Origin: Arcuatula senhousia
Lineage: Eukaryota > Mollusca > Bivalvia > Mytilida > Mytilidae
Length of the DNA stretch: 64,000 nucleotides
Assembly (NCBI GenBank): GCA_963971305.1
Contig: OZ020303.1
Location: 20,147,184-20,211,183 of the forward strand
Reading direction: 5' to 3'
Part shown: one piece after another, positions 34,286 to 46,563 of the stretch
Position numbering within the stretch: the first letter of the stretch is position 1
Layout: the number at the start of each line of letters is the position of its first letter
Notes under the pieces: model-generated
What the model saw: the letters and a program-made list of their open reading frames with translations, nothing else
Databases searched by the model: none
Told to the model about the DNA's origin: nothing
Translations under genes and position numbers: made by a program

Positions 34286-35456
34286 TCGATCTTGTGATAG
34301 ATGTCCTTTTTTAGATTTAGATTTAAGTATTATTGACGGAAAATTACATACCAAAGTATATGATAAACGTGACGACTTTACCTTCCCTATTATAAATTTC
34401 CCTTTTCTTGAAGGAGATGTTCCACTAGCGCCGTCATACGGGGTTTACATTTCACAGTTTTAATAATAAAAACCGTTTTATTACTGAAAAATTATTAAAA
34501 CAAGGTTATCGATACCACAAATTAGTAAAATCTTTTTCTAAATTCTTCCACAAGTATCGATCTCTTATTGAAAAATTTAATTGTACACGTCACTTTCTTA
34601 TAGTGAAAGGTATATCACATCCTGAATTTTATGGTAATGTTTTTTATAAAGCTCACAAATTTAAAAGCAATCCAATAGAAATGAAAAATTGGCTTCAAAA
34701 TTTATTACGGAAAGGATATAAAATGAATATCTTGGTTAAATCTTTGAATTTAGTGTTTTTTGGCAGAAATATTGAAAACTTGATACTTGCTTTAAAACTT
34801 CCATAAATGATTTTACTATTGTCATTTTTAAGCATTATAGCGATCAAGCGTGTCGGTTTTGTGTGATGACACTTCACTAAATCATTATTGTTTGAAGTGT
34901 TGTGTCGGATTTAAAATCGATACGTTTGATTTTTTTACATCAGTCGATTGATGATTCTCAGCTAGCTGTCAGTAACAGCGAGTGTTCTATAGAGAGTTCC
35001 TTTATCGTCCTTATGTTTGTTCTTGTTTTTTGTCCAAGGTTCTCTCTAGTAGAATTGGACTTTGATCGATTTGATTTTTATTGTGTGTTTAGTTTTTGTG
35101 CTTTGTCTAGGAATATTGATAGGGGGAAGGTTGGGCCCAAAAAACTAGTTTAACCCCGCCACATGTTACATGTGCCTGTCCTAAGCCAGGAATCTTTGAC
35201 AAAGCTTTCGTTTGTACTTGTCTTTTTGATGTTTTCTGTTCCTTGTTTAAGAAGGGGGTCTATCTGTGACTATTTCAGGGCTGGATTTGAATTATATGCA
35301 TCTTATTTAGACCATGGGCCAATTGCAGAACCGCGAGCAGTGCCAAATGGCCTCGTTGAAGGCTGCTGGCGGTTGTCCATTGTGGTTTTTCTAAATTGCC
35401 GTTTAATTGTGGGCTGTGTCGCGTACACTTATTCCACATCTCTTTATTTTCTATTT
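34286..35456 (+). mobile_element. Penelope-like element copy B, 5'-truncated
   Basis: Collinear with 10785-13107 of copy A but without the Helentron-like element. It begins TTGTGATAGATGTCC, carries the RT C-terminal region (LSIIDGKLHTKVYDKRDD and FTFPIINFPFLEGDVPLAPS) with a ~45-bp deletion after YGVYISQ near 34459, then the RT end (KGISHPEFYGNVFYKAHKFK) to about 34806 and the full 3' UTR. The 5' truncation within the RT is the usual result of incomplete target-primed reverse transcription. Confidence 0.8.
34316..34806 (+). pseudogene. Penelope-like RT fragment (copy B)
   Basis: The C-terminal third of the RT, in two frames (34316-34463 and 34470-34806) separated by the small deletion. No catalytic motifs are present, so it cannot be functional. 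Confidence 0.75.
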
Positions 35457-35570
35457 GTCATTAAAATCTCCCCAAAGGAAGTCTGCCATACCCACAAAGT
35501 GAAAGTAGAACGCCACCTGGTGGTGACTTATGTTCGGGTTTCTCGGGTGTTTTCCATTCAAATTAATGAA

Positions 35571-36239
35571 AAGGGTAAAAATTACGAACAAGTTGAAAAA
35601 TGTGGGAAATTTGAAAGAAAAAAAGATAAAATTTGAAAAAAAAATGTCAGAACAACGAAATTCAGTGGACAATCCTTATATTATTACATGGTAATTTACA
35701 AAATAATAGAAATAGAGTGTTTGAAGGCTTTTTAGAGGTAAATCATGAAAAAATTGACATATTTTTGTTCTATCACTTCTGAAGTTCTTCAAATTCAATT
35801 ATATCTGAAATCAGGATGACATCAAATTAAACACTTACAATGACAAAATTATATCCTGATCCCAATGTTAGACACTATTTAGAGCATATGACTGACCATA
35901 AAAAGCCAAAAACATACTAACATATTGTTTGGAAATGTCTAAGTGTTTTTTTTTATTAAATGAGAGAAATTTAAGTCCAGATGTGGAGTGTATGTTCAAG
36001 CACAATGTAACAATTAATCACATGAAATACTGGTACATGAAAATAATTGGCCACTCTTCTGAAAAATACCTACAATATACATGTACATATCATACAGCAA
36101 GTTTCAAAATAAGAATACAGTATTACTGATAACTATACAAATATAGGGCTAAAGCTATTCATGATTCCTAACTTCTATTTAATTTTTGGTCCAACCTTAA
36201 AAGTCGAAGAGCATTTTTTAAAAGACCAAATCAAATGAC
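35571..36239. other. No gene seen
   Basis: AT-rich; no recognisable coding region. Confidence 0.4.
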
Positions 36240-37385
36240 AATTTCAACCGAACATATTCGATTCCACACTTTACACTTCTATTCCACATGAACAACTCAA
36301 GTCACGATTGGCACAGCTGATTAAACGCAGCTTTTTCAAAAAGAATGGAAAACGCAGGTACAAATATCTGGTAGTCGGTTATAATAAGACTTACTTCGCC
36401 ATCAATGAGTCTAAAAGTAAGAACAAATTTACAGAAGATCAAATAATCGACATACTCAACTTTCTTATAGACAACATATTTGTTCAGTTTGGTGGACGTG
36501 TTTTTCAGCAAACAATAGGGATTCCAATGGGCACCAATTGTGCACCTTTGCTTGCTGATTTGTTTCTTCATTCATATGAAGCAGACTTCTTACAATCTCT
36601 TCTAGACAAAAAAAGATCGTAGACTAGCTCTCTCTTTTAACCTCACGTTCCGTTATATTGATGATGTCCTTTCACTGAACAATTCTCGATTTGGTGACTT
36701 TCTCCATCTCATATATGCCCCGGAACTTGAGATAAAGGACACAACGGATTCTAGGAAGGCTGCTTCATATTTAGATCTACATCTCGAAATAGACTCTCAG
36801 GAAAAACTATCAACAAAGCTCTATGACAAACGTGATGACTTCAACTTCCCAATCGTCAACTTTCCCTTCGTGTGTAGCAACATTCCGTCCGCTCCAGCTT
36901 ATGGAGTTTACGTATCACAATTGATTCGTTACTCCAGAGCTTGTGGGAATTACATCGATTTCCTTGGCAGAGCGTCACGTTTGACACAGAAATTGCTAAC
37001 ACAGGGTTATGTTGCTCCTCGGTTGTTGTCTTCACTCAAGAAATTTTACGGTAGACACCATGTACTCATAGATAAATATGGGATTTCTATCTCTCAGATG
37101 AGTGCAGATGTTGGTTTGTCATAGGGTTTTGTTTTGTCTTCCTTTACCGGATTTGACACACTGAATTGGTAATTGGCGCGGCGGGTGTGCTATAGCAGGC
37201 AGGAACCGCTTACTCTTCCGGAGCACCCGAGTTCACTCTTGTTACGACTTGAGTTCGCGTTGTTGATTTCTGTTCGGTTGTTTTTATGTTTTGTGTTTCC
37301 TTGTGCTGTTCTTGTTCATGTTTACCGGTTTGGTCGTTGCCTTTTCGGACTTTTGACACTCGAATGCCCCTTTGGTGCCTCTGCT
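36240..37385 (+). mobile_element. Penelope-like element copy C (second subfamily)
   Basis: RT palm to C-terminus and 3' UTR of a related but clearly distinct Penelope-like element. Motif A is read as IFDSTLYTSIPHEQLKSRL from about 36258. The 3' end near 37385 (GGTGCCTCTGCTT) is supported by minus-strand fragments at 37558 and 61024 that begin with its inverse. No GIY-YIG region is present here; the copy is 5'-truncated. Confidence 0.75.
36255..37125 (+). pseudogene. Penelope-like reverse transcriptase (copy C)
   Basis: Frame 36308-36622 carries KRRYKYLVVGYNKTYFA, then TIGIPMGTNCAPLLADLFLH (motif B). A shift near 36615, at an A-run, leads to FNLTFRYIDDVLSLNNSRFG (motif C with catalytic DD), then KLYDKRDDFNFPIVNFPF and the terminal thumb region (YGVYVSQLIRYSRACGNYID), ending at the stop near 37124. 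Motifs A, B and C all keep their key residues. Compared with copy A the protein is clearly divergent. Confidence 0.75.
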
Positions 37386-37557
37386 TATAGACTTTGTAGA
37401 GCTAAAAGAGCTGAAGGTTTAAACAAGCGACAACTATTTTCCATTTGTAATATTTGTCATTTTTAAAGGCCTATAACTAGAATGCCAAGTTTACCTTTAA
37501 AGGTTATTAACCCCAATAAGTGGAGTAAAGTTTTATAAAAATCCTTCAAGAGAGAAG

Positions 37558-37690
37558 CAGAGGTACCAATGGGGTATCTGAATGTCAAAAGTCCAAAGGG
37601 CAGAGACAAAACATGTAAACACCAACAAGAACAGGACAAAAACAGACAACATGTTAAACATGGAAACACAAAATAACTGAATATCAATCA
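37558..37690 (-). repeat. 3' UTR fragment of Penelope-like subfamily C
   Basis: AAGCAGAGGTACCAATGG onward is the inverse of the 3' end of copy C and matches 61024-61160. Only about 130 bp remain. Confidence 0.65.
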
Positions 37691-38169
37691 ACAATGGAAG
37701 AGGATTAGAAGTTATGATTTTGAGATTCCTATAGTATATACCTAAAAAACTTTGCTTGCAAAGATTAAAAAGAAATTAATTTCATCATTGGCTCAAATAC
37801 ACAATTTTCAGCTGAATACATATTAAGTAGACTAAATACTATTATTAATTAACCTTCATGTTAGGGGCCAGCCATTTAACTTGAATGGGGGAGGGGGCTT
37901 CAGTTTATCCAAAAACTTATTCTATATTAGCTGAATAAGCTGTGATAAAATAAATTATAGCACCAAAGATGAAGAAAAAAAAATAGTATTTACAAGGATT
38001 TCTGCCATATAATAAGGTAATAAGGTTAATAATGAAGAAAAAAATGTGTTTTAATACTGGGGTATTCTCATTTTCTGGTCAGATAAAAAAAACAACAGAA
38101 ACACTAAGCCCCCTTCAGTTTAAATGGTCTGTCCCTAATGAAATGTAATGCAGACAATTATATTATACC
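37691..38169. other. No gene seen; 3' flank of Pif1-like gene
   Basis: AT-rich. It includes the probable 3' UTR of the minus-strand helicase/PHD coding region. Confidence 0.4.
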
Positions 38170-40482
38170 TTAATTTTTATCATCCATTTCATTTTTACAC
38201 TCATTACAAAACCACTCATCTGGTAATTCATCTGAACTTTCAACTTTTATGCATATGAAATGAAACCAAGTATCACAGCCGTCACATCCAACACAATCAA
38301 AAGAACATTCATTTCTACAAATACCACAAGGATATTTAGATGTTGTTGACGCTTTCATTTTCTTCTTCCCTTTTCCACCTTTTGACTTTCTTCGTTTAAC
38401 AGTTTTCATTGTTCGTTCAGTACATTTGTCTTTTTCTACGTGTTCTACATTTTCAGATGATGTAGAAGGCACACTTGTGACTGACTGGTCAGGTTTATTT
38501 TCAACATTTGTACTTATAACATCTGGAAAAAGCATGTTAGGGCATTGCAACAATTTTACTCCTATCAAATCTGAAATTTGTTTCTTGGTCTTGTTCACTG
38601 AAACTTCTATCCCATAGGCTTTTGACAAATTGATCAGATCACTTTTGGAGAAAACTGTCAAGTAAGCTTCATTGCTTAATATATCAGATTGCAGCCGTTT
38701 ATGCGACACAGCTTTCAGTTCACTTTTGTCAAGTTTTATGTCCTCAAAAGTGAATTTTGAGGTTGATTTTGCACTATGTGATTGTCTCATTTTTATCTGT
38801 TTTCTATGTGCTTCAGTTTTCAAGGCATTTATGTCTTGTAAAAACTTTTTCCTAAGCTGAGACATGCTCATTAAGCAGTATTTTGAAATTACATCTAGAT
38901 ATAGAATTTACAATATCTGCTTCAAAATCTGCATCCACAAATATATTTTGCCATATTTCTTTCAGATTTGCATCAGCTTCCAAACTTTCTGATAGAAATT
39001 TTTCAAAATGTGTACCATGCAAGTTTAAGTTTTTGGTAGATTCAATTTTACGAATGGTTTTGTCCAAAAGTAAAAAGAAATTAAAGGCCTCATCTGAAAT
39101 GTTGACCAACCCTTTTCGGATGTTTTGCATTCTTGCTGTTTCTTTTAGTGAACCTTTATCTTTTGCATTATTTAGAAAAAATGCTTCACTTGATGTAATA
39201 TGATTGATTATTTCTTTTTGTTGCTTACGTGTTCTCAACATGTCAATTTTATTTTGTTTGTACAAACATGCTGTTATTTTTGAATGTATCTTTCTTCTCA
39301 ACTTAGAAATACACCAACCACCAATATGCCTGATCTTTGCTCTACCACCTTCTGATTCTGTAAAACACAAGACATTTTCTTCTAATGCATTCTTTTTAGC
39401 TGTGTCGACATATGATTTAGCAGCATATACTAATACAAGCTCTCTTATTTTACATGACAACTTAAAAATAACATTTTTAGCTTGGGGGTTTGGTTTGAAA
39501 GCATCTGAAATGTTTTCACATAATCACCATTCATTACAAAGTGAACTTCACCATAGAATTCGGAAATGGTCTTATTTTCAATCAACTGGCCATCTTTAAA
39601 ATACTTTTCTTTTAAAGAAGTGATTGCATCCCATAAAAAACAGGCAAGCTTTTTTGTAATGTCTGAATTTTGAATAAGCAAATCAATAGCTTCGTTTTCA
39701 CTTTCCATTTGTGGTGTTTTACATTTCTGAAAATATAAACTGGATAAAAGCTCAGTGATTTCTATTTCTGGTGGAAGCAAGTGTACATAATCTGCTTCTA
39801 GTTCTTGCTGTTCCAACAAGTTGGCAACATTTATCATTTCCTGGTCGACTTCATGGTCTGATTGTGGGGAATTAATATCATCATCGAATGGCGTGAATAG
39901 AAAGTTATAATTTTCAACATCTGTTATTTCTTCTTGTATTGCAATATTTCTACAACAAGAAAAATCATTAACAGGAATTATTTGTGGCCGAGAATAGAAT
40001 TCTATCATTTCATTTGGTGGATTCCGTACTAGTTTTTTGTCAAAGTGTAGCACCTGTAGGCCCTTTTTTCGTTCTGCTCTACTTAAAGCAACTGCTACTT
40101 GGCCATACTGGGTCATATTTCTGCAATCAACACTCAATCTTTCAATTGTAAGGCCTTGAGCTTTATGAACAGTTAAGGCAAAGGCAAGATTCAATGGAAA
40201 CTGCTTTCGGCACGCAACATCTTTTTTTGTACTTGGGGTCATAAACAGTAAATGAATATCGCTCTAATGACAAACACTTGTTGATGGATGGAAAATTAAC
40301 TTTAATTAATGACTCGTTTGCAGATTCCACTTCTCCAGTAAGCCCATTAACCAATTGGTCGGAAAGATTAACTATCAGAATGACAGGGCATCCAATTTTA
40401 ACAGCCAATACCTTTGGTGCACGAATCGATTTCATTCTTTCATGGTCCCCACTATCAATGGCTTCATAGGCACTTAGTTCCC
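38170..40482 (-). CDS. Pif1-like helicase, long 3' exon with PHD finger
   Basis: Acceptor TTTTTTTCAG precedes 40482. The exon reads ELSAYEAIDSGDHERMKSIR, then PKVLAVKIGCPVILIVNLSD, then FALTVHKAQGLTIERLSVDC (motif V) and VAVALSRAERKKGLQVLHFD (motif VI), which end the Pif1 core near 40030. A ~600-residue extension unusual for cellular Pif1 follows, with RAKIRHIGGWCISKLRRKI, a SAP-like segment (LINLSKAYGIEV), a Lys-rich stretch and a C-terminal PHD finger (CGICRNEC ... CDGCDTWFHFIC ... WFCNEC). Frames change at a 7-A run (about 40222), near 39520 and near 38860; at the last site an ATG at 38871 could instead start a separate overlapping PHD protein. Confidence 0.75.
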
Positions 40483-40994
40483 CTGAAAAAAATATTTTTT
40501 GTCAAGTAGTGGAATATATGTCTGGGTATAAAGTTGTATATCTGGGCCCAGTTGTTCAACTTCACGTTAGAATAACGCTTGCGTTAGACTTAACGTATGG
40601 TCAAAATATGTAACGTAGCGATAGTTATCCAGACGTTAAAATGTTGTTGTTGAACTCAAATTAACGTAAGCGATAAGTAACGCCAACGTTAAGAGTTTAA
40701 CGTTTGCGTTAGGAATAAACTTTGGTTTAGAGGCTAGATTTTTACCCAGCATGCAACTGGTATTATAGGACAAGCACCTGCTCATAAATAGACCATATAT
40801 ATTTTTTCAATGTGGTTAGTGGCCTTGATAAATTTGTATTAATAAAAAAAATTAATAATTAAATTATTTTGTGTGTTATTTTTCTTTATGATGTTATTAA
40901 AAAAGGTTATATTTACTATCATTAAACAAAAAAAAATTAAAAAATGAAAAATCCCCATTATGCATCTTTATGAAAAAATATTCTATAAAAAAAA

Positions 40995-43932
40995 ATGGAG
41001 GAGAGTTTGTCGTCTGCAACTGCAAGTGTTGGTTCTAAGAAATTACAGAGGGACAGGAAGCCCAACTTCACAGAATTAGAGGTCAACACCATCCAGTCTG
41101 AGGTGGAGAGAAATTTTTCTATCCTTAATGAAAAATTTGGTGATGGTGTGACTAATGCTAAGAAAAATGCTGTTTGGGAGAGAATCGCCATAATGGTTTC
41201 ATCTCTTGGAGTTGCCAAAAGATCCTCAAAGGAATGTAGAGACAAATGGGCCACAACTAAAAAGGAGGCAAAAAAGGTATTTTCTAAAATGACCTTCGAG
41301 AGGAACAAGACGGGTGGAGGACCCCCACCAAAAAAGCTAAGCCTGGCCATAGAGAGGACCATTGATCTGTGTAAAGACTCCTCAAGCCAGGCCTGTCAAG
41401 TTTTCATGAGCTGCATGCGTGAGATTTGACGAAAAATTGAAAGATCAAAGGAAAAAATTAAAAGATCAAAGAAATTTGCCGCCAAATTGCCGACTAGATG
41501 TGTGAGTCTCACGCGAGGTGCGTGACACTTGACAGGGCTGTCAAGCTTTAAAGGCATCAGTGGTTTTGAGAGTGGTATTCCAGGTAGATATCCTTTATAA
41601 TCTCTCATTTTGTCCATTTGATTAAGTAAAAATTCAACCATTTTAGAAAGTTTTTAAGCAAGATCCAAAAAAACCCCTATTTTTCTATAGTAAGTTTCCC
41701 AGAAAAAAAAACATCTCACATATTCACTGCCTACAACTGTCCTATTAAAGCTATAAACAAACAATTTTCTTGAATGAATTTGTTCAAAAGTATCATTTTA
41801 TCCGATTTCAATCAAATGTCAATATATTTGCTTTATTTTCTTGAGCAAAATTACAGCATTTATTGTTCTTTCTCGTTGTAAATTGATGCCGTCCGCAGAA
41901 TGTAAACAATAACAATGTCATACAGAACGACCTTCACCTACACCTGTAGGCTACAGTACAGTCTGTATTTGGTACACACCAATCAATAATTTGTTTTCCA
42001 TTTAAAAATAGAAATGTTTCATGATCAGGGAAGCATTATAATAGATGTTTACCTGTGTTTTCAAATTTCCTAAGTATATCTAATTAGATTAAACAACGTA
42101 TGTTGCAACATTCAGATAAGTTTTGATGCAATGCTGTAACTGGACCATGCCGTTCTCCCTCATCTTGTCCCGAATTGTGTATTGTCACGCATGATAAATC
42201 GTATCACATATGAATCTCCGTTTTTTTGGAGAACCGCTAAAATCCCCTTATTGTTATTTTCATCTTCCAGTAAGGTGTTGAGCTCATAAACTCGACTCGG
42301 TAAAACACGAGGCCTTTGACAATAAAAGTAAAAAAATAATGATGACTGTGCCTTTTTTATACATATTTTTTATTCCCTGTTATAATGAAATCATTGAGTG
42401 TAGCAGTGGACTTGATCCAGTGCTTAAGCAGGGCCCACTGGACAATCTGGTCCTAAACTTCTCGTATCAGTATACATAGAATCTGACCCCCGGGGGGGAG
42501 TTAAGTTTGTAATTTCTAGGGTGGGGATACATGTTTTCTATACAATGTTCCGTGCTTTTCACTTTACGATGGGGATGTTTTCATAATATTCAATCGACTT
42601 TAAAGAAGGTCGTTATTATATTTATAGTAAATGCTGTGTGTAATTAATTCTATATGTCTTCAATTTTATTTTAGGTCTTTCAACATGTGCGGAAACCAGA
42701 ACAACAACTGCAGAGTTGCCCGAGGAAGGCGCAGGAAGCCAGGACCTATTTGAGTCAGCCCAGAGTCAACCTCCATCCCCTTCTATACTAGTGGAGCAGC
42801 CTAACCCAGTAATAGTGAGAGAGGCACCACCTGTTATTGCACAACCTCCTGCTGAAACCAGAAAGAAGGAAACGGCAAAGAAAAGGAAGGCCACCGTGGA
42901 AGATGTCTACGAGAAGCAGGTACATACATATATGTGAACACAGACATACGTATTAATTAGCTATTTTTTTAGGGGGGTGTTCAGAACTATTTAGCTCTGA
43001 GTAAATGTATTCATAACTTTTTTAAAGGATAGCGGGCTTGTGTTTTTGGTGATATTTTTCGGGGTATTTGTTATATTTGTTATACCCCCACTCGTAAGAA
43101 AGGGGGCTATATTGCAATCACCTTGTCCGTCCGTAAAACACTTTCGTAACATATTTCTCTGCTTCTGCTAAGGGGATTAATTGATTTCAAATTTGGTATA
43201 CAGCTAAACATGGTGAGTTTTACCGTGCCTCCCCTTTCCGAGTCAGTAACGCATCTACTTCCTGTTTTCTGATCCGACTAAGACTTTTTCAATGGTTAAA
43301 AAATATCTATTTATAGAATTGTACGACTTAGTGCAACCCCTTGGTTTTCCTTGATTTTTAACGGAACAGGGGGCACTCATCAGGCAAATGATAAAAGTGT
43401 GTGTTTTGTGTTACATTGTACAAGACAAATATTGGTTCTAATAAAAATATAAGGGTAGGCATGAAAAAAATACGGTAGGTAGGGTTACAGGAAACACCTT
43501 TTTGGCCTAAAGGTACATTTGCTTATATATATTTTTTTGCTTTTGTCAGGCCAGCCTATCAACAAGTGAATATAGCATAAAACACATTAGTGTTTAGATA
43601 GTTAGAACTTATGCATTTTTAGTTAATAACCACAATTGTTTGGTAAAGTAAGAATGCATTTAACCCTCGGGATTTATATACATTTAATTTTGCAAATAAA
43701 GCTGTTATGTATTTTGTAATAAAATAGAAAATTATATATTTTTATTTACCTAATCTTTTTAAATCTTTTTATTGTCCATTTTTAGGTAAAGTACTTTGAC
43801 ATTGCCATTGAGAAAGAGAAGAAGACTATGAAGAAGTTGGATCTCCAGATCCAACTGCTTGAGAGACTAACATCACCGACAACAGACTTGTCGCAGATTA
43901 CAGCACAACAAGTGTTTGCATCTTTTTATTAA
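40995..43932 (+). CDS. Harbinger Myb/SANT-like DNA-binding protein
   Basis: Exon 1 from ATG 40995 (MEESLSSATASVGSKK). A Myb/SANT-like trihelix spans about residues 20-90: KPNFTELEVNTIQSEVE, NAKKNAVWERIAIMV and KECRDKWATTKKEAKK. Exon 2 at about 42675-42919 (acceptor TTATTTTAG, donor GAGAAGCAG|GTACAT) is Pro/Glu-rich and ends KKRKATVEDVYEKQ. Exon 3 at 43786-43932 (acceptor TTTTTAG) encodes VKYFDIAIEKEKKTMKKLDL, a coiled-coil-like end, then SFY and stop. The exon 1 donor is not certain. In Harbinger systems this partner carries the transposase to the nucleus and to the transposon ends. Confidence 0.8.
43085..43420 (+). repeat. Probable dispersed repeat in Harbinger intron
   Basis: From TACCCCCACTCGTAAGAAAG via CTTGTCCGTCCG to AACAGGGGGCACTC. 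It resembles common mollusc repeats that begin with a CCCC-rich hairpin and a TCCGTCCG microsatellite. The ends are uncertain. Confidence 0.35.
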
Positions 43933-43962
43933 ACTATTTTTTTGCCTGATTTTTTTTTTTAT

Positions 43963-46563
43963 TTAAAAAAAAGATCTGGCGATGTGGTCTCTTATTGCCC
44001 TTCCATCATTCTGGCCTTGAAAGTCTGGTACTGGAACAGCCTGTTGTTGATTCATCTCGTCGTCATTGTCAACTGGCTCATTCCTCTGAAGTGCAATGTT
44101 ATGCAGAATAGCACAGGCTCCAATAATACGGCAGGTCTTCTCTGGGCACATTCTAATCTAAACAAAAAAAAAGATTAAATATCTAGAGTATTGCATTATT
44201 TTTAACAACTTTTTAAAAACTTCATTCTTATCTTGGTTTCTTCTATAACTTTACTGACAGTGGTGAAATTTATGGGGCAAGCGGGATAACTCTAGATTAA
44301 TCGTGAATCAAACTTGGGTGTTTTGTCTTTGCCCTTTCGAACTTTCCCATTGGTACCTCTTTTCTTCTGTGTTCCCCAGTTGTTTTCTGATGGTCTTCAT
44401 AATTACTTTAAAGAAAAAATAACTATTATTATTGTCAAGATTGCCAATTCTAGATAAACAATCAAATAAAATGACTCTATTAGTATAATATTTTGTACAT
44501 TTGCGCAAGGAATTAGAGTATACACTCTAATTCCTTGATTTGCGTAAATGATGAACTTCATTTTCGACATAATTTAGAATTTTCACCAATGTCTCTCTGC
44601 TCTTGGAAAGTTTTAATAACTTTTACCTCTGAGTGAAGAACATGGAATCTTCTCTTCCAAACTGCAAACACTCGTTCAATCATAGAACGAGTGCTTGTGT
44701 GACTCCTATTGAATCTTTGCATATATGGCTCAGTTTGCCGTGAATAGGGTGTCAGCAGGAAAGGGCGGCAAGGGTAACCACTATCCCCAAGCAGATAACC
44801 ATCTTCTAAACTTCTGTGTGTTTCCTCTAGGTGTTGACACAGGTTTGAAGTTCTGAACACATGGGCGTCGTGGGTAGATCCTGGCCAGTTTGCATTAATA
44901 TTTGTGAATTTTCCTACAAGAAAAACATATTAAACTTATTTATTAAATTATTTGAATTACCTTTTTTGTGACAAGAGTTACACTTGAATCAGGCAAAAAA
45001 ATCAAATGAACAGATGAGAACTGATTAAGCAATCTTTTATTATATTCTCATAAAAATTATTAATTTAACCAAGCCCCTGTGTATTTTACAATATATGTCA
45101 CTATATCATACACTGTAATTGTGCTTTAGCATATAATGTTTTTGCAAATGAAGACATTCAATTTAAAAAAATGAAAATCCAGTGTCTTAAATTTTTGACA
45201 CATACAGAAATAACAGAATAACAGAATATTGTTGTTGATGACTGATTTCTGCAAAAGTCTATTAGGGGACGACCATTTGATTCTGAGGTGGGGGGGGTGG
45301 CAGTTTCGGTCGAGACATATTATTTATTTTCAAAACTTGACTGGCAAGAATATTTATTTTCTGCATACAATAGCTTTATTGAGCAAGACTCTTGGAACAG
45401 ATTATTAAAAATTTTATTTTCTTGCAAACAGAGGCCAGATTATTTATTTCCAACTTTTTCCAGGCCAGAATATTTATTTACAAAAACTGTCAGCCCCCCC
45501 CCCTCGAAATCAAATGGTTGTCCCCTTATAAGTTAAAATTGGTCTGCACCAGATCTGAGACAATAGTCAATTCGATATTCGATATGATTTTCTTTCAGAC
45601 CAGATTGAAGAAGGTTAAAATCAAAATGACAACAAAATAAAATCATGTTTAAAAGGGAAAAGGCCAGAAAAAAAGTTGTTTTTTTTAAACTACTAGCATT
45701 TATATGTAAATTAAAAAAAAAGGTTGTTGTTTGCATAGGTACATTTGTACAGCTTAAGAAATATATCTTATCAATGAAAGAATATTCATAGCCCCTTGTT
45801 GAAAAAAAAGACAAGTGCCCGATCTGCTGATTAATTCAAGATTCAATTGGAGTTATCCCGCTTTCTTCGTAAACCTGAATACTCGTAGACAAAATCGATG
45901 ATATTGATTTTACTGTAAGTAAAATGTCAAGGTGAAAAGAAGGGGAGGCAATAATCATTTATAAACAGAGAAGAAAGCAACAAGAAAGTTATAGAAGTTC
46001 GCTTACAAAAAGACTGATACTGTACCTTCATGATCACAAACGGCCTGCACGTTAATACTGTGATATCCCTTTCTGTTAACAAATGCAGCTTCATCCTCTG
46101 ATGGCGCCTGGATACGGACATGTGTGCCGTCTATGCACCCCAACACATTTGGCATCTGTGCTGCTCTAAAAAATCCAGTCTTTACTTTATTCTTCTCGTC
46201 CAACGTACAAGGCCAAACAATAAAACGATCTTGCAAAGCAAGCAGGGCATTAGTTACATTATCAATTGTTCTTGATACTGTTGATTTGTCAAACCCTAGT
46301 GTGTCTCCTACGACCTGCAGAAATGATCCAGAAGCATAAAACCTCAAGGCAATGGTGACTTGCTGTTCCACACTCATGGCTGTTGACTTGTTTGTGGATC
46401 TCCTTAGACTATCTCCCAACAAATCACACAGGTATGCAATTGATTCACTCCCAAACCTGTATCTTGCCCTCAGTTCAGCATCTGTCAGATTTTTTAGGTT
46501 GTTTTCAATGCTTCTGAAAGTTCTTTGTTTTCTTTCTCTTGGAGGAAGAAGAAAGGCAGCCAT
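43963..46563 (-). CDS. Harbinger DDE transposase (339 aa, three exons)
   Basis: Exons 46563-46026, 44913-44627 and 44157-43963 (538, 287 and 195 nt) have GT-AG borders and compatible phases, giving 339 residues plus stop without internal stops or shifts. An N-terminal HTH-like region ([32 protein letters not shown]) precedes the DDE_4-type core: LGCIDGTHV with Asp about 145, [20 protein letters not shown] with Asp about 223, [14 protein letters not shown] with Glu about 259. Exon 3 gives [15 protein letters not shown], the usual end of the family. The enzyme would excise and reinsert the transposon with the Myb-like partner. Confidence 0.9.
45265..45525. mobile_element. 261-bp MITE inside the Harbinger transposase intron
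   Basis: Left end GGGGACGACCATTTGATTCT and right end (inverse) GGGGACAACCATTTGATTTC, followed by G/C runs. TTA on both sides (45262-45264 and 45526-45528) is a 3-bp target duplication. The interior has repeated GGCCAGA.TATTTATTT blocks. It is in intron 1 of the transposase, so it does not disturb coding. The 3' end of a related element may lie near 53502-53530 (AAAATCAAATGGTCGCTCCT). Confidence 0.8.

Larger units (their letters stand above)
34068..35570 (+). repeat. Short dispersed repeat, split by Penelope-like copy B
   Basis: The halves 34068-34285 and 35457-35570 together match the uninterrupted minus-strand copy at 51747-52086. The left half runs from CCACAGGCACTTGTTGAC to CTCAAAAATCGATC and the right half from GTCATTAAAATCTCCCC to TTTTCCATTCAAAT. 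The uninterrupted copy shows the two halves joined with only TTT between them, so it is an empty site for the Penelope-like insertion. Confidence 0.8.

Noticed and set aside
41396..41641. Minus-strand 81-codon frame in the Harbinger element
   Set aside because: Not in either expected Harbinger protein and without a domain; lies in an intron of the Myb-like gene.
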